Source of the DNA: Deltaproteobacteria bacterium
GTDB taxonomy: Bacteria > Myxococcota_A > UBA796 > UBA2385
DNA: 64,000 nucleotides
Reading direction: 5' to 3'
NCBI GenBank assembly: GCA_016792625.1
Contig: JAEUKK010000142.1
Coordinates: 97,682-161,681 of the forward strand
Within the stretch, counting starts at the first letter, position 1, and each line of letters begins with the position of its first letter. Below are positions 35,940 to 44,182 of the stretch, in pieces. The notes below the pieces were generated by a model that worked only from the letters and a program-made list of their open reading frames with translations, made no database searches and was not told the DNA's origin. A program made the translations under genes and the position numbers.

Positions 35940-37030
35940 GCACCCACGAGGCAGAGTTCAAAAAGATCGTCCAGGCGCAGCTCTTGCACGCGGCCGAGCA
36001 CGCCCTCATCCGCGCCTACCTGGGCCTGCGCCACACGAGCTTTGACAACGAGCTCTCGCCGGCCACCCTCGAGATCCGCCCGCTGGGCCGCCGCCTCGGG
36101 GCGTGGACGCCGGCGACCCGCACCATCACCCTCGACCAGGCCCTGGTCTTCGAGCGGCCCTGGGGGGTGGTGCTCGAGGTGCTCAAGCACGAGATGGCCC
36201 ACCAGTACTGCCACGAGGTGCTGGGCCTGCCCGAAGAGCAGCACGGGGCGGCCTTCGCCCAGGTCTGCGCCGAGCGCGGCATCGACGCCGCCAGCGCCGG
36301 CCTGCCCGAGGTCAGCGACCCCGGCGCCGAGGCCGCGCCGCCGGCTGTGCTGCGCCGCATCCAGAACCTGCTGGCCCTGGCCGAGTCGCCCGAGCTGCAC
36401 GAGGCCGAGGCCGCGATGGCCAAAGCCACGCAGCTCATGCGCGAGTACAACGTCCAGGTCATCAAAGACGACGCGCAGCGCCGTTTTGAGAGCCGCCAGC
36501 TCGGGCCGGTCATGGCCCGCATGCCCCTGCACCTCAAAGCGCTGGCGGGCATTTTGGGCGAGCACTTCTTCGTCTACGCCATCTTGGCCATCGGCTACGA
36601 CCCGAGGAGCTGCGCCGAGGGCCGCTACATCGAGATCACCGGCACGCCCGAGAACCTCGAGATGGCCCACTACGTCTACGACTTCCTCACCGGCGTCGGC
36701 GAGCGCCTCTGGCTGCAGGCGGCGGCCAAGGGCCTGCGCGGCGAGCGCGAGCGCCAGCGCTTCCTCGCCGGCCTGCTGAGCGGCTTCTCTGAGAAGCTGC
36801 GCCGGGAGCGGGCCCAATCCGAGTCCACCGGCCTCGTCTGGGTGGGCGACCCCCGCCTCGCCGCCTGGATCGACCAGCGCCACCCCCACCGACGCAAGGG
36901 CCGGTCCAGCAGCACCACCCGCACCGCCGCCTATGACGCCGGGCGTGAAGAGGGCGGGCGCCTCGTGCTGCACAAGCCGATCACCAGCAGCGCGGCCCAC
37001 GGCCGGGCGCTGACCGATGGGCGCGGCTGA
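35936..37030 (+). CDS. SprT-like metalloprotease fused to DUF2786
   Basis: The 364-residue protein begins with a SprT-like zinc peptidase domain (residues 5-125) with the active site H85-EMA-H89 in LKHEMAHQYCHEVLG. A DUF2786 segment follows at about 135-180 (RIQNLLALAESPELHEAEAA, KATQLMREYNV). The rest (190-330) is helical and ends in basic residues. SprT/Spartan proteases cut DNA-protein crosslinks in eukaryotes; bacterial SprT is little studied. DUF2786 has no known function. The ATG overlaps the stop of the RlmN-type gene (ATGA) with GAGGAG upstream, so translation is coupled. A role in stress or nucleoprotein repair is inferred. Confidence 0.85.
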   Translation: MSTHEAEFKKIVQAQLLHAAEHALIRAYLGLRHTSFDNELSPATLEIRPLGRRLGAWTPATRTITLDQALVFERPWGVVLEVLKHEMAHQYCHEVLGLPEEQHGAAFAQVCAERGIDAASAGLPEVSDPGAEAAPPAVLRRIQNLLALAESPELHEAEAAMAKATQLMREYNVQVIKDDAQRRFESRQLGPVMARMPLHLKALAGILGEHFFVYAILAIGYDPRSCAEGRYIEITGTPENLEMAHYVYDFLTGVGERLWLQAAAKGLRGERERQRFLAGLLSGFSEKLRRERAQSESTGLVWVGDPRLAAWIDQRHPHRRKGRSSSTTRTAAYDAGREEGGRLVLHKPITSSAAHGRALTDGRG

Positions 37031-37083
37031 CCGACCGGCGCGGCTGGCGAATCGACGACATAGGCTCGGCGCAGGAGGCCCCC

Positions 37084-37464
37084 ATGACCGAGCTCGCGCC
37101 CCCCGATGACCGGATCAACGGCCTGCGCCGCGAAGATCGCCAGCTCGCCGCCATCGGCCACGGCCTCAGCTTCATCGAGGGCGGGATCATCGGCCCGCTC
37201 ATCCTCTACGTCGTCAAGCGCGACCAGAGCGAGTTTGTCGCCTTCCACGCCCTGCAGTCGCTCTACTTTGGGCTCGCCTTCCTCGCCGTCGTCGTGCTCA
37301 CCTGCGGCGTCGGCGCGATCGCCGTCGTCGCCTACATCATCTGGGAGGTGGTCGCGACGGTCGAGGCCAGCAACGGCCGGTGGTACAAGCTGCCGCTGGT
37401 CGGTGACATCGCGTACCAGCAGCACAACCCCGAGACGGCGCGGGCCCGGGGCCAGCTGGCCTGA
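37084..37464 (+). CDS. DUF4870-type small membrane protein
   Basis: The 126-residue protein has a first hydrophobic segment around residues 28-45 (IIGPLILYVVKRDQSEF), then FHALQSLYFGLAFL and a second long hydrophobic stretch to about residue 95. The HALQSL motif and overall length fit the DUF4870/Tic20-like family. A GGAGG lies seven bases upstream of the ATG, with an ACATAGG island 20 bases before the start. No function is assigned. Confidence 0.78.
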   Translation: MTELAPPDDRINGLRREDRQLAAIGHGLSFIEGGIIGPLILYVVKRDQSEFVAFHALQSLYFGLAFLAVVVLTCGVGAIAVVAYIIWEVVATVEASNGRWYKLPLVGDIAYQQHNPETARARGQLA

Positions 37465-37498
37465 GCCCCGCTGACCCGACCCCCAGGCGGCGAGGCCC

Positions 37499-38407
37499 TC
37501 AGCGCGGCAGCACATGGCGGGCGCGCTCGGCCTCGCCCCGGCTGAGCAGCAGGTAGCCGCGGGTCAGCGGCAGCTCGGCGAAGACCTGGGCCGCCGGCAG
37601 GGTGAGCACGACGCCCACGCAGCAGAGGAGCAGGCCCGCCGAGCCGACAAAACCCGCGGCGATGCGCATCACGAAGAACCACACCAGCAGGTTGAGCTGG
37701 TGGCCGCGGCCCACCGCGGCGCTCTGGCGCAGGGCGGCGCCGATCTCGAGCCCGTCGAGGGCGACCGCGTGCTCGGCGAAGCAGGTGCGCAGGCTCCACC
37801 AGATCCAGGCGGGGAGGGGCAGGAGCAGGGCCAGCAGCCCGCCGCCCACGCCCATCGGCCAGCTCTCGCGGGAGAGGCCGAACACAAGCAGCCCGAGGCC
37901 CGGTGAGGCCAAGACCATCCAGATCAACACGCTGACCAAGCCGGTGAGCAGCTTGAGGCCGAGCATCGGGCGGAAGCGGGGCCCGCCCGAGAACAAGGCG
38001 CCCACCTCGCCCGCCCCGGTCACCAGCACCTGCTCGTGCAGCCGCAGCCAGCCGCCGCGCAAGAAGGCCCAGGCCGCCGCCCACAGCAGGCCCGCAAAGC
38101 CGACAACAACGAACAGTAAGCCAATCCCGAACAGCAGCACCCAGGTGTCGACGGAGCTGAGCGAAGCCTGCAGGTCGTTCCAAAACTGCCCGAAGCCGTC
38201 GCCGAGGTCATTGCCGAGGTCGCCGTCGACGCCGGAGCCCCCGCCACCACCGCCGCTGCCCGGCCCAACCGGGCCGCCGCCCGCCTGCCCGCCGGTGAAC
38301 ATGGTCATCAGCGCGCCGCCGAGCAGCAAGGGGAGGGGCGCGGCACGCAGCCCCTGCCACGCCGCCTTGATGCCCGCCTCGAGGTCAAAAGCCGCCCAAA
38401 ACCGCAT
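37499..38407 (-). CDS. polytopic membrane protein, unknown
   Basis: The 302-residue product has about six membrane segments (near residues 22-38, 90-118, 148-175, 180-205, 245-275 and the C-terminal region) and a Gly-rich loop GPGSGGGGGGSGVDGDLGND between the first two. It resembles DUF975 or glycerophosphodiesterase-membrane-like proteins only in general layout, for instance a MLGLKLLTGLVSVLIWMVL helix and an ALRQSAAVGRGHQLN cytoplasmic segment. An AGGGGGG site precedes the ATG. It is convergent with the DUF4870 gene across 34 bases. Confidence 0.65.
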   Translation of the reverse strand: MRFWAAFDLEAGIKAAWQGLRAAPLPLLLGGALMTMFTGGQAGGGPVGPGSGGGGGGSGVDGDLGNDLGDGFGQFWNDLQASLSSVDTWVLLFGIGLLFVVVGFAGLLWAAAWAFLRGGWLRLHEQVLVTGAGEVGALFSGGPRFRPMLGLKLLTGLVSVLIWMVLASPGLGLLVFGLSRESWPMGVGGGLLALLLPLPAWIWWSLRTCFAEHAVALDGLEIGAALRQSAAVGRGHQLNLLVWFFVMRIAAGFVGSAGLLLCCVGVVLTLPAAQVFAELPLTRGYLLLSRGEAERARHVLPR

Positions 38408-38574
38408 GGTCCCCCCTGGTCGCCGCCCGCTACGCCGCGCGGTCGCCGCCTGTTGCCCGTCGGGGCGGCCCAGCCGCACGCGCCGATCTCGCGCTGGAGC
38501 GACCAACCCGGGCCAACAGGCGCCCCGCGGCGGGGCCCGCAGGGAATAGGCGGCGGCGAAAGCGGAGGTGGGCG

Positions 38575-39705
38575 ATGCGCGTGGAGCTCGGCGTGGTTTC
38601 GGTGCAGGGCGGGGCCCTGGCGGTCGTGGACTTCGGGCTGCTGCGGGGCTGGGCGGCGGCGGGGCGGGGCCCGGCGGCCCAGGCGGCGGCCCGCGCGGGC
38701 GGGGGCTCTGTCGACTTTGGCGGCCCCAACGTCATCGTCGTCGGCGGCGTGCCCGACGGTACGCACCGGGTGGTGGGCACGCGGGGCGCCGACCCGAGCC
38801 GCTGGCGCAGCTTCGAGATCTTGATCCAGCCCGGGGCGGTGATCGCCCAGATCAGCGAGCTGGGCGACCTCATCGTCGACGAGGCCCGGCTGATGATCTG
38901 CGCCCTGCCCGCGCTCGACGCCTGGGCCCACGACCAGCCGGCCGATGGGCGGGCCGATCTGGCCTTCTGGGGCCGCGACGCCGACCAGGTGGCGGCCGAG
39001 GTGGGCGCCCAGAAGCTGCCCGAGGGCGTCTGGGGCTGGGCCGACGTGCCGCTCGACCAAGGTGAGCCGTGGTTCCGCTACCTCGAGGGGCTGAAGGCCG
39101 AGCGCGGCCTCAAGCTGATGGTCGACTGGCGGCCCCACTCCCACCCCTTCATGTTGCTCGGGCAGATCCGCGCCAAACCAGAGGAGGTCGGCCAGCTCTC
39201 GCTCGCCGGCGGCATCGCCTTTGGCGCCATGACCTCATGGGGAGATGGGGTCTTCCCCGTGCTCGCGCTGCGGGACGCCGCCGGCGCCCTGGTCGGCCTG
39301 CGCATCGACCTCGCCCGCGACGGGGGGCCCGATCTGCGGGCGGTCGGCCTGCCCGTCGATCCCGGCGCGGCCCCGCTGCCCGGCCCGGGCGCCGCCGCGC
39401 TGCCGCCCACCCCACAAGAGGCGGCGGCCCGCGCGCTGACCCAAGGCGCGAAGGACGTCGCGGGCAATATGGCCCGCCGGGCGGTGATCTCGCAGGTGAA
39501 GGGCTACCTGCCCCGCTTCTTGTGGCCACTCATCCCCGGGCAGGGCGGCTCGGTCGAAGAGAACGTGAAGAAGATGGCCGGCCGCGAGGTGAGCAAGGCC
39601 CTCTGGGGCTGCGGCTGCAGCGTGCTGATCATCGGTTTCATCGGGATGATCTTGCTCCTGATCGCCGCCTATGCGCTCTACCTGACCAAAGGCGGGGGCG
39701 CCTGA
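38575..39705 (+). CDS. tail-anchored protein, unknown (weak DUF4241 resemblance)
   Basis: The 376-residue protein has no signal peptide. A segment near residues 212-245, SWGDGVFPVLALRDAAGALV followed by GLRIDL, resembles the WGDG-YPV motif of DUF4241, but I cannot call the family with confidence. Residues 345-372 are a single C-terminal membrane helix preceded by CGCS, so the protein may be anchored with its body in the cytoplasm. Residues 260-340 are Pro/Ala-rich and then helical. A GGAGG site lies nine bases upstream. A hairpin (39706-39752) follows the stop. Confidence 0.6.
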   Translation: MRVELGVVSVQGGALAVVDFGLLRGWAAAGRGPAAQAAARAGGGSVDFGGPNVIVVGGVPDGTHRVVGTRGADPSRWRSFEILIQPGAVIAQISELGDLIVDEARLMICALPALDAWAHDQPADGRADLAFWGRDADQVAAEVGAQKLPEGVWGWADVPLDQGEPWFRYLEGLKAERGLKLMVDWRPHSHPFMLLGQIRAKPEEVGQLSLAGGIAFGAMTSWGDGVFPVLALRDAAGALVGLRIDLARDGGPDLRAVGLPVDPGAAPLPGPGAAALPPTPQEAAARALTQGAKDVAGNMARRAVISQVKGYLPRFLWPLIPGQGGSVEENVKKMAGREVSKALWGCGCSVLIIGFIGMILLLIAAYALYLTKGGGA

Positions 39706-39752
39706 GCGGGCCCACCGCCGGCCCCTCCGCCCCACGGGGAGGGAGGGCCCGC
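39706..39752 (+). terminator. GC-rich terminator-like hairpin
   Basis: GCGGGCCC (39706-39713, overlapping the stop region) pairs with GGGCCCGC (39745-39752). Inner CCCCTCC and GGGAGGG segments extend the stem. There is no U-tract, so if it terminates transcription it would need Rho or act as an RNA-end stabiliser. Confidence 0.4.
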
Positions 39753-39873
39753 GCGCCGTCCATCCACCTCCCCTGTCCCCGAAGATCCCACCCCTCACGT
39801 CATCTTCAAGGTGAGCCCGCCGCTGATAGGTAGGATGCCGGCGCGGCCTGCCTGCGCCGCCGGAGGGTGATCG

Positions 39874-42800
39874 ATGTCGGGTCCAGCAGAGGGCACGCCC
39901 GGGGGGCCCCCGCCCGTCGAGGTCGTGATCAGCGGCGTCGCCAGCGGCCTGCCCGAGCTCGTCGACCCCTTCGGCCCCGCCGACGGCCCCCGTGGCCCGA
40001 GCGGTTTTGACCTCGCGAGCTGGGGCCTGCCCCCGACGGTCGGCCACGGCCTCGATCAAGGCGGCCGCCTCGCGCTGGGCGCCGCGCTGATCGCCGTCGC
40101 TGACGCCGGTCTGCCCCTGCGGGCCCGCACCGGCCAGGGCAGCGCCCTGCTCGACGGCCGCACCGGCGTCGTGGTGGTCAGCCGCTTCGCCGGCCTCGGC
40201 GGCCTCGTGCGCCGCCTGACCGCCGACCCGCCCGCCGGCGCGCCCCCGCCCGGCCCCGCGCTCGAGGCGGCCCTGGCCACCCAGCTCGGCGCCCAGGGCC
40301 CCCGCCTGCGCATCGGCGGGCCTGACGCCAGCTTCTTGCAGGGCTTTGCGCTCGCCGCCCAGTGGATCGAGGCGGGCGTGGTCGACCGGGTGGTGCTGGC
40401 CGGGGCCGACGCCCCCGACGACCCGGGCCTGCCCCGCTGGCCGGGCGCACCCGCCACCCTGCCTGGCCACGCGGCGGCGGTGCTGCTCGAGTCCCGCGCC
40501 CGCTGCGAGGCCCGGGGCACCGTGCCGATCGCCGCGCTGCGGCGGCGGTCTGAGGGCGGGGCCGATCTGGCCGAGGCCGCGGCGACCCTGCTCGCCGGCA
40601 GCGTGGGCGAAGAGCGCCGCGGGCCCCAGCTCGTGATCAGCGACGCGGTCTCGCCGGTGCTCAGCCACCTGCAGCAGCCCGAGGCCGCCCTGCGCCTCGC
40701 CCTCAGCGACCGCCCGGCCCTCGCCCTGGTGCAGCTGCTGCGCGCGCTGCAGTTCCCCGCGCCCGGCCAGCTGCGCCGCTACGCCGTCGCCCAGTCGGTG
40801 GTCGGCGCGCCCGTGCTCGTGCTGCTCGAGCGGCAGGCCGACGGCGACGCCCGGGTGGCCGACGCGGCCCGGCGGGCGGCCTGGCTGGCCGAGACCACCG
40901 GCTTTCAAGAGGCCCTGCTGGTGTGGTCGGGCCGCGTCCTGCGCGTGGTCGAGGGCATGTTCGAAGAAGAGGAGCCCTCGATCCTCCCGCCCGAGGCCCT
41001 GGGCATCCAGCCGCCGGCGGCCCCGGGGCCCGGCGGCGACCTGCGGGCCCGCCTCGACCGGGCGGTGCGCGCGCGCATCGGCAAGGCGACCGGCCTCAGC
41101 GAAGACGAGGTCGCCCCCACGCACCTGCTGCACGCCCACCTCGGCCTCGAAGATGACACGCTCGAGCAGATCGCCCGCGACGTGGCCGACGAGTTCGGGC
41201 TGAGCCCCCTGCCGCCCGACGGCGATCTCAACGTCGGCGAGCTGATTGACGCGCTGAGCGCCCACCTCGGCGCCACCGGCCCGGCCGCCACAGCGCCCGA
41301 CGCCGAGCGCCTGGGCCCGACCCTCTGGCGGGCGCTCACCGTGCGCGCCCCGGGCCAGCCCCCGGGCCCGCGCCCGGCGCGCGCGCGGGTCTTCGGCGAG
41401 GGCCCCTTCGCCGAGGCCCTTCGCGGCCTGCTCGGGGCCGAGGACGCCCAGCCCACCGTGGTGATCGACGCCGGCAGCGGCATCGCTGAGAGCCTGCGCG
41501 AGGCCGAAGCGCTGGACGGCGCGCCGCCCGCCCGCTGGGTCTGCTGCACCCACCTCGGCGCCGACCCGGCTTGGATCGACCCCGAGGTCGGCCAGGTCGA
41601 CGGGGCCCGCGCGGGCTTCGCCGCCGGCCTGCGCGGCCGGTGGCCCAGCGCCGACGTGCAGGTGGTCGACGTCGATCCCATGCTCGACGACGCCGAAGCC
41701 GCCGCGCTGCTGGTCGGCGAGCTGGCCCGCGCCGACGGCGAGCCCCAGGTCTGGCTGGACGGCCCCGAGCGCCGGGTCTCGCGCTTGGAGCGTGAGCCGG
41801 CCGCCCCCGTCGGCGGGGTGCTGCGCGAGCAGCCGGTGATCGTGGTCGTGGGCGAGCCCGCCGGCCTCGCCGGCGACTTCACGCTCAGCCTGGCCCGCCG
41901 CGGGCGGGTGCGCTTGGTGCTTGTGCCGCCCACCGAGGGCGACGCGGGCCTGTCTGAGGCGGTCGACGCGCTCGGCGTCGAGCTGATGGTGCTGCCCGCC
42001 GATCCGCACGACCCGGCGGGGCTGCGCGCCGCCCTGGTCGAGGCCCGGCGCCGTTTTGGCCTGCTCGACGGCGCGGTGGCCGTGGCCGAGGGCCCGCCGC
42101 CGGGTGACCTCGAGCTGCTGGCCGCCCACACCGCGGCCACCCTGCCCGTGCGCACGCTGGCCCGCGAGCTCGAGCGCACCGCTTGGCTGCTCACCGTGCA
42201 CCGCTACGAGCTCGAGGCGCCCGCGGCGGCCGACGCGGCGGTCGACGAGACCCTGCGGCGGGTCTGCCTCTCGCGCCCCCGCAGCCTGCATGTCTGCGCA
42301 GATGCCCTCGACGGCGCTGCTTTGGCCAATAGCTGCGTCGATCTGGTGGCCAGCGGGGTCAGCGGCAGCCTGCTGCTCGCCCCGGCCGTGCCCGAGCACC
42401 TGCTGCGCAGCGCCCACCCCCTCATCGAGCGGCTGCGCCTCGCGGTCGACGAGCGCGGCGCGCCGGTGGCCACCGGGCTCGGCCGGCTCTCGGCCGAGCG
42501 GCTGCGCGGCCTGAGCCCCGCCGAGGGCCCGCTGCAGCTGCCGCCGGCGCTGGTGCTCGAGGTGATGGCCGCCACCGCCGCCGCCCTGCGCCCCGGCCAG
42601 GACTTCGTCGGCGCGATCAACCTGAGCCTCGACGCGCCGGTGGTGCTGCACGACGGCGGCCTCGGCGGCACGGGCGGGCCGACGCCCGAGGGCGCGCGCC
42701 TGCGCCTCGACCTGCGGGCCAGCCTCGAGCCGAGCGGGGGCGTGCGCTGCGTGCTCGCCTGCGCCGCCGAGGGCGGCCCGCCCCTGCGGGCGGCCGAGGC

Positions 42801-43326
42801 CCTGCTCCTCTTCGGGGACAGCCTGCCCTACGATGCTCTGCCCGCGCTGTTCTTCTTCTCCGACGAGCCGCTGAGCGCCGCCCAGCTCGCCACCCTGCTG
42901 CCCCAAGGGCCGCTCTTGGGTGGGCTCAGCGAGGTGGGGGCCATCGCCACCAACGGCCTGCTGGCCGAGCTGCTGCCCGACCACCGCCCGCTGGGCGGGG
43001 GCGCCTTGCGGGCGGCGCCGATCGTGCTCGCCAACGCGATCCAGGCGGCGCTGCTGCACCACCTCGCCGTGCAGGGCCGCCTCGCCGAGCCGGTCACCAT
43101 CTCGCGGCTGCAGCTCGACCAGCAGCCCGCCGACGGCCTGCCGGTGGGCGTGATGGTGCAGCTCAGCGAAGATGGCCTCTACGACATTGATGTCGACGGC
43201 CCAGGGGGCTCGGTGCTGCGGCTGCGCGGCCTCGGCCTGCTCGACCGCGGCCCAGCCCCCGACGAGCGCCGCCCCCCGGCGCCGCCCGAAGGTTGGGGCC
43301 TCGCCGTGCCCCAGGGCGGGGCTTGA
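39874..43326 (+). CDS. degenerate PUFA/polyketide synthase-like protein (KS-ACP-KR-DH layout)
   Basis: The 1150-residue protein follows the order of a PfaA-type synthase without the acyltransferase. Residues 14-345 are ketosynthase-like, but the active-site Cys is replaced (GGPDASFL, D151 in place of C) and the HGTGT and GH histidines are not found. Residues 390-462 are ACP-like, with HLGLEDDTLEQI at the phosphopantetheine site, so Thr429 stands where Ser is needed. Residues 490-810 are ketoreductase-like (VDGARAGFAAGLRGRWP, EPQVWLDGPERRVSRLE; VVVGEPAGLAGDF for the nucleotide loop) without the Ser/Tyr pair. Residues 848-1125 are double-hotdog dehydratase-like without the His. It is intact and well started (CGGAGG), so selection maintains it. 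A scaffold or partner role is inferred. Confidence 0.65.
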   Translation: MSGPAEGTPGGPPPVEVVISGVASGLPELVDPFGPADGPRGPSGFDLASWGLPPTVGHGLDQGGRLALGAALIAVADAGLPLRARTGQGSALLDGRTGVVVVSRFAGLGGLVRRLTADPPAGAPPPGPALEAALATQLGAQGPRLRIGGPDASFLQGFALAAQWIEAGVVDRVVLAGADAPDDPGLPRWPGAPATLPGHAAAVLLESRARCEARGTVPIAALRRRSEGGADLAEAAATLLAGSVGEERRGPQLVISDAVSPVLSHLQQPEAALRLALSDRPALALVQLLRALQFPAPGQLRRYAVAQSVVGAPVLVLLERQADGDARVADAARRAAWLAETTGFQEALLVWSGRVLRVVEGMFEEEEPSILPPEALGIQPPAAPGPGGDLRARLDRAVRARIGKATGLSEDEVAPTHLLHAHLGLEDDTLEQIARDVADEFGLSPLPPDGDLNVGELIDALSAHLGATGPAATAPDAERLGPTLWRALTVRAPGQPPGPRPARARVFGEGPFAEALRGLLGAEDAQPTVVIDAGSGIAESLREAEALDGAPPARWVCCTHLGADPAWIDPEVGQVDGARAGFAAGLRGRWPSADVQVVDVDPMLDDAEAAALLVGELARADGEPQVWLDGPERRVSRLEREPAAPVGGVLREQPVIVVVGEPAGLAGDFTLSLARRGRVRLVLVPPTEGDAGLSEAVDALGVELMVLPADPHDPAGLRAALVEARRRFGLLDGAVAVAEGPPPGDLELLAAHTAATLPVRTLARELERTAWLLTVHRYELEAPAAADAAVDETLRRVCLSRPRSLHVCADALDGAALANSCVDLVASGVSGSLLLAPAVPEHLLRSAHPLIERLRLAVDERGAPVATGLGRLSAERLRGLSPAEGPLQLPPALVLEVMAATAAALRPGQDFVGAINLSLDAPVVLHDGGLGGTGGPTPEGARLRLDLRASLEPSGGVRCVLACAAEGGPPLRAAEALLLFGDSLPYDALPALFFFSDEPLSAAQLATLLPQGPLLGGLSEVGAIATNGLLAELLPDHRPLGGGALRAAPIVLANAIQAALLHHLAVQGRLAEPVTISRLQLDQQPADGLPVGVMVQLSEDGLYDIDVDGPGGSVLRLRGLGLLDRGPAPDERRPPAPPEGWGLAVPQGGA

Positions 43327-43483
43327 TGGGTCGGCCCCGCGCCGCCGCCGGGCGGGCCGGCGACCGGGACAGGCGCGGCGGGCGCGATAGAACGCCCGGG
43401 CCCGCGCCCTCCCCCGCCGGGACCGACGCGCCGTGCGCGGCCGGGACGGGGGTCAGCCCGCGGGGCACAGAGGGGCAGAGCCC

Positions 43484-44176
43484 ATGAGCAACGGCGGGGA
43501 GCGCGGCAACGCGCACGAGGACGACACCTTCCGGCTGCCGCAGCCACAGGTGCTGGTCGAGCGCCCAGACGGCGTGCGGATCTTGCGGGTGCGCAACAAC
43601 CACGAGGCCATGCCCTACCGGGCGGCCTTCGCGGGCGCCTACCAAGACATCTTCAGCGAGCCGCCCTACAACGAGCGCTTCTTCCCGTCCGAGGCGCAGG
43701 GCATCCTGCGGCAGTTCCTCGACGTGCCCGACAACATCACCCTGCTGGCCGTGCGCGGGAACACCCAGGTGGTGGGCTTTGGCATCGCGGTGCCCGCCTT
43801 GGCCAAAGCCGACGTGACCCGCGCCCTGCACGGCCTGCTGCCGCTGCAGGCCAGCTACTACCTCGCCGAGCTGGGCGTTCTGCGCGCCTGGCGCCGCAGC
43901 GGCCTCGGCCACGAGCTGATCCAGCTGCGGCTCGCCCTGGTCGACCGGGCCCGCTACTCGAACGTGGTGCTGCGCACCTCGGCCGTGCGGAACTCCTCGT
44001 ATGACATGTACCTCAGCCTCGGCTTTGAAGACATGGGCGTCTACATGGAGGTCCCCGCCCGCCGGGTCGACGGCGCGGTGAGCACCGACCGGCGGCTCTT
44101 TTTGTGCAAGGTGCTTCCACGCCCCGGCGAAGAGGAGCGCTCGGGCTCCCTGAACCGGCGCGAAGGCGAGCGCTGA
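43484..44176 (+). CDS. GNAT-family acetyltransferase
   Basis: The 230-residue protein has a GNAT fold: ITLLAVRGNTQVVGFGIAVP forms the central strands, and YYLAELGVLRAWRRSGLGHE is motif A with the acetyl-CoA loop RRSGLG. SSYDMYLSLGFEDMGVYMEV closes the fold. The N-terminal 40 residues are polar. The acceptor is unknown; it could be a small amine or a protein N-terminus. It starts 158 bases after the synthase-like gene, with a GATAGA island at 43386, and stops six bases before the phosphatase-fold lipoprotein gene, so these two are probably co-translated. Confidence 0.82.
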   Translation: MSNGGERGNAHEDDTFRLPQPQVLVERPDGVRILRVRNNHEAMPYRAAFAGAYQDIFSEPPYNERFFPSEAQGILRQFLDVPDNITLLAVRGNTQVVGFGIAVPALAKADVTRALHGLLPLQASYYLAELGVLRAWRRSGLGHELIQLRLALVDRARYSNVVLRTSAVRNSSYDMYLSLGFEDMGVYMEVPARRVDGAVSTDRRLFLCKVLPRPGEEERSGSLNRREGER

Positions 44177-44182
44177 GCGCCG

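Noticed and set aside
39235..43062. 1275-codon open frame on the minus strand opposite the synthase-like gene
   Set aside because: It has no ribosome site or recognisable domain and its residues (Gln/Gly/Arg/Ala/His) are those expected from the antisense of a GC-rich gene.
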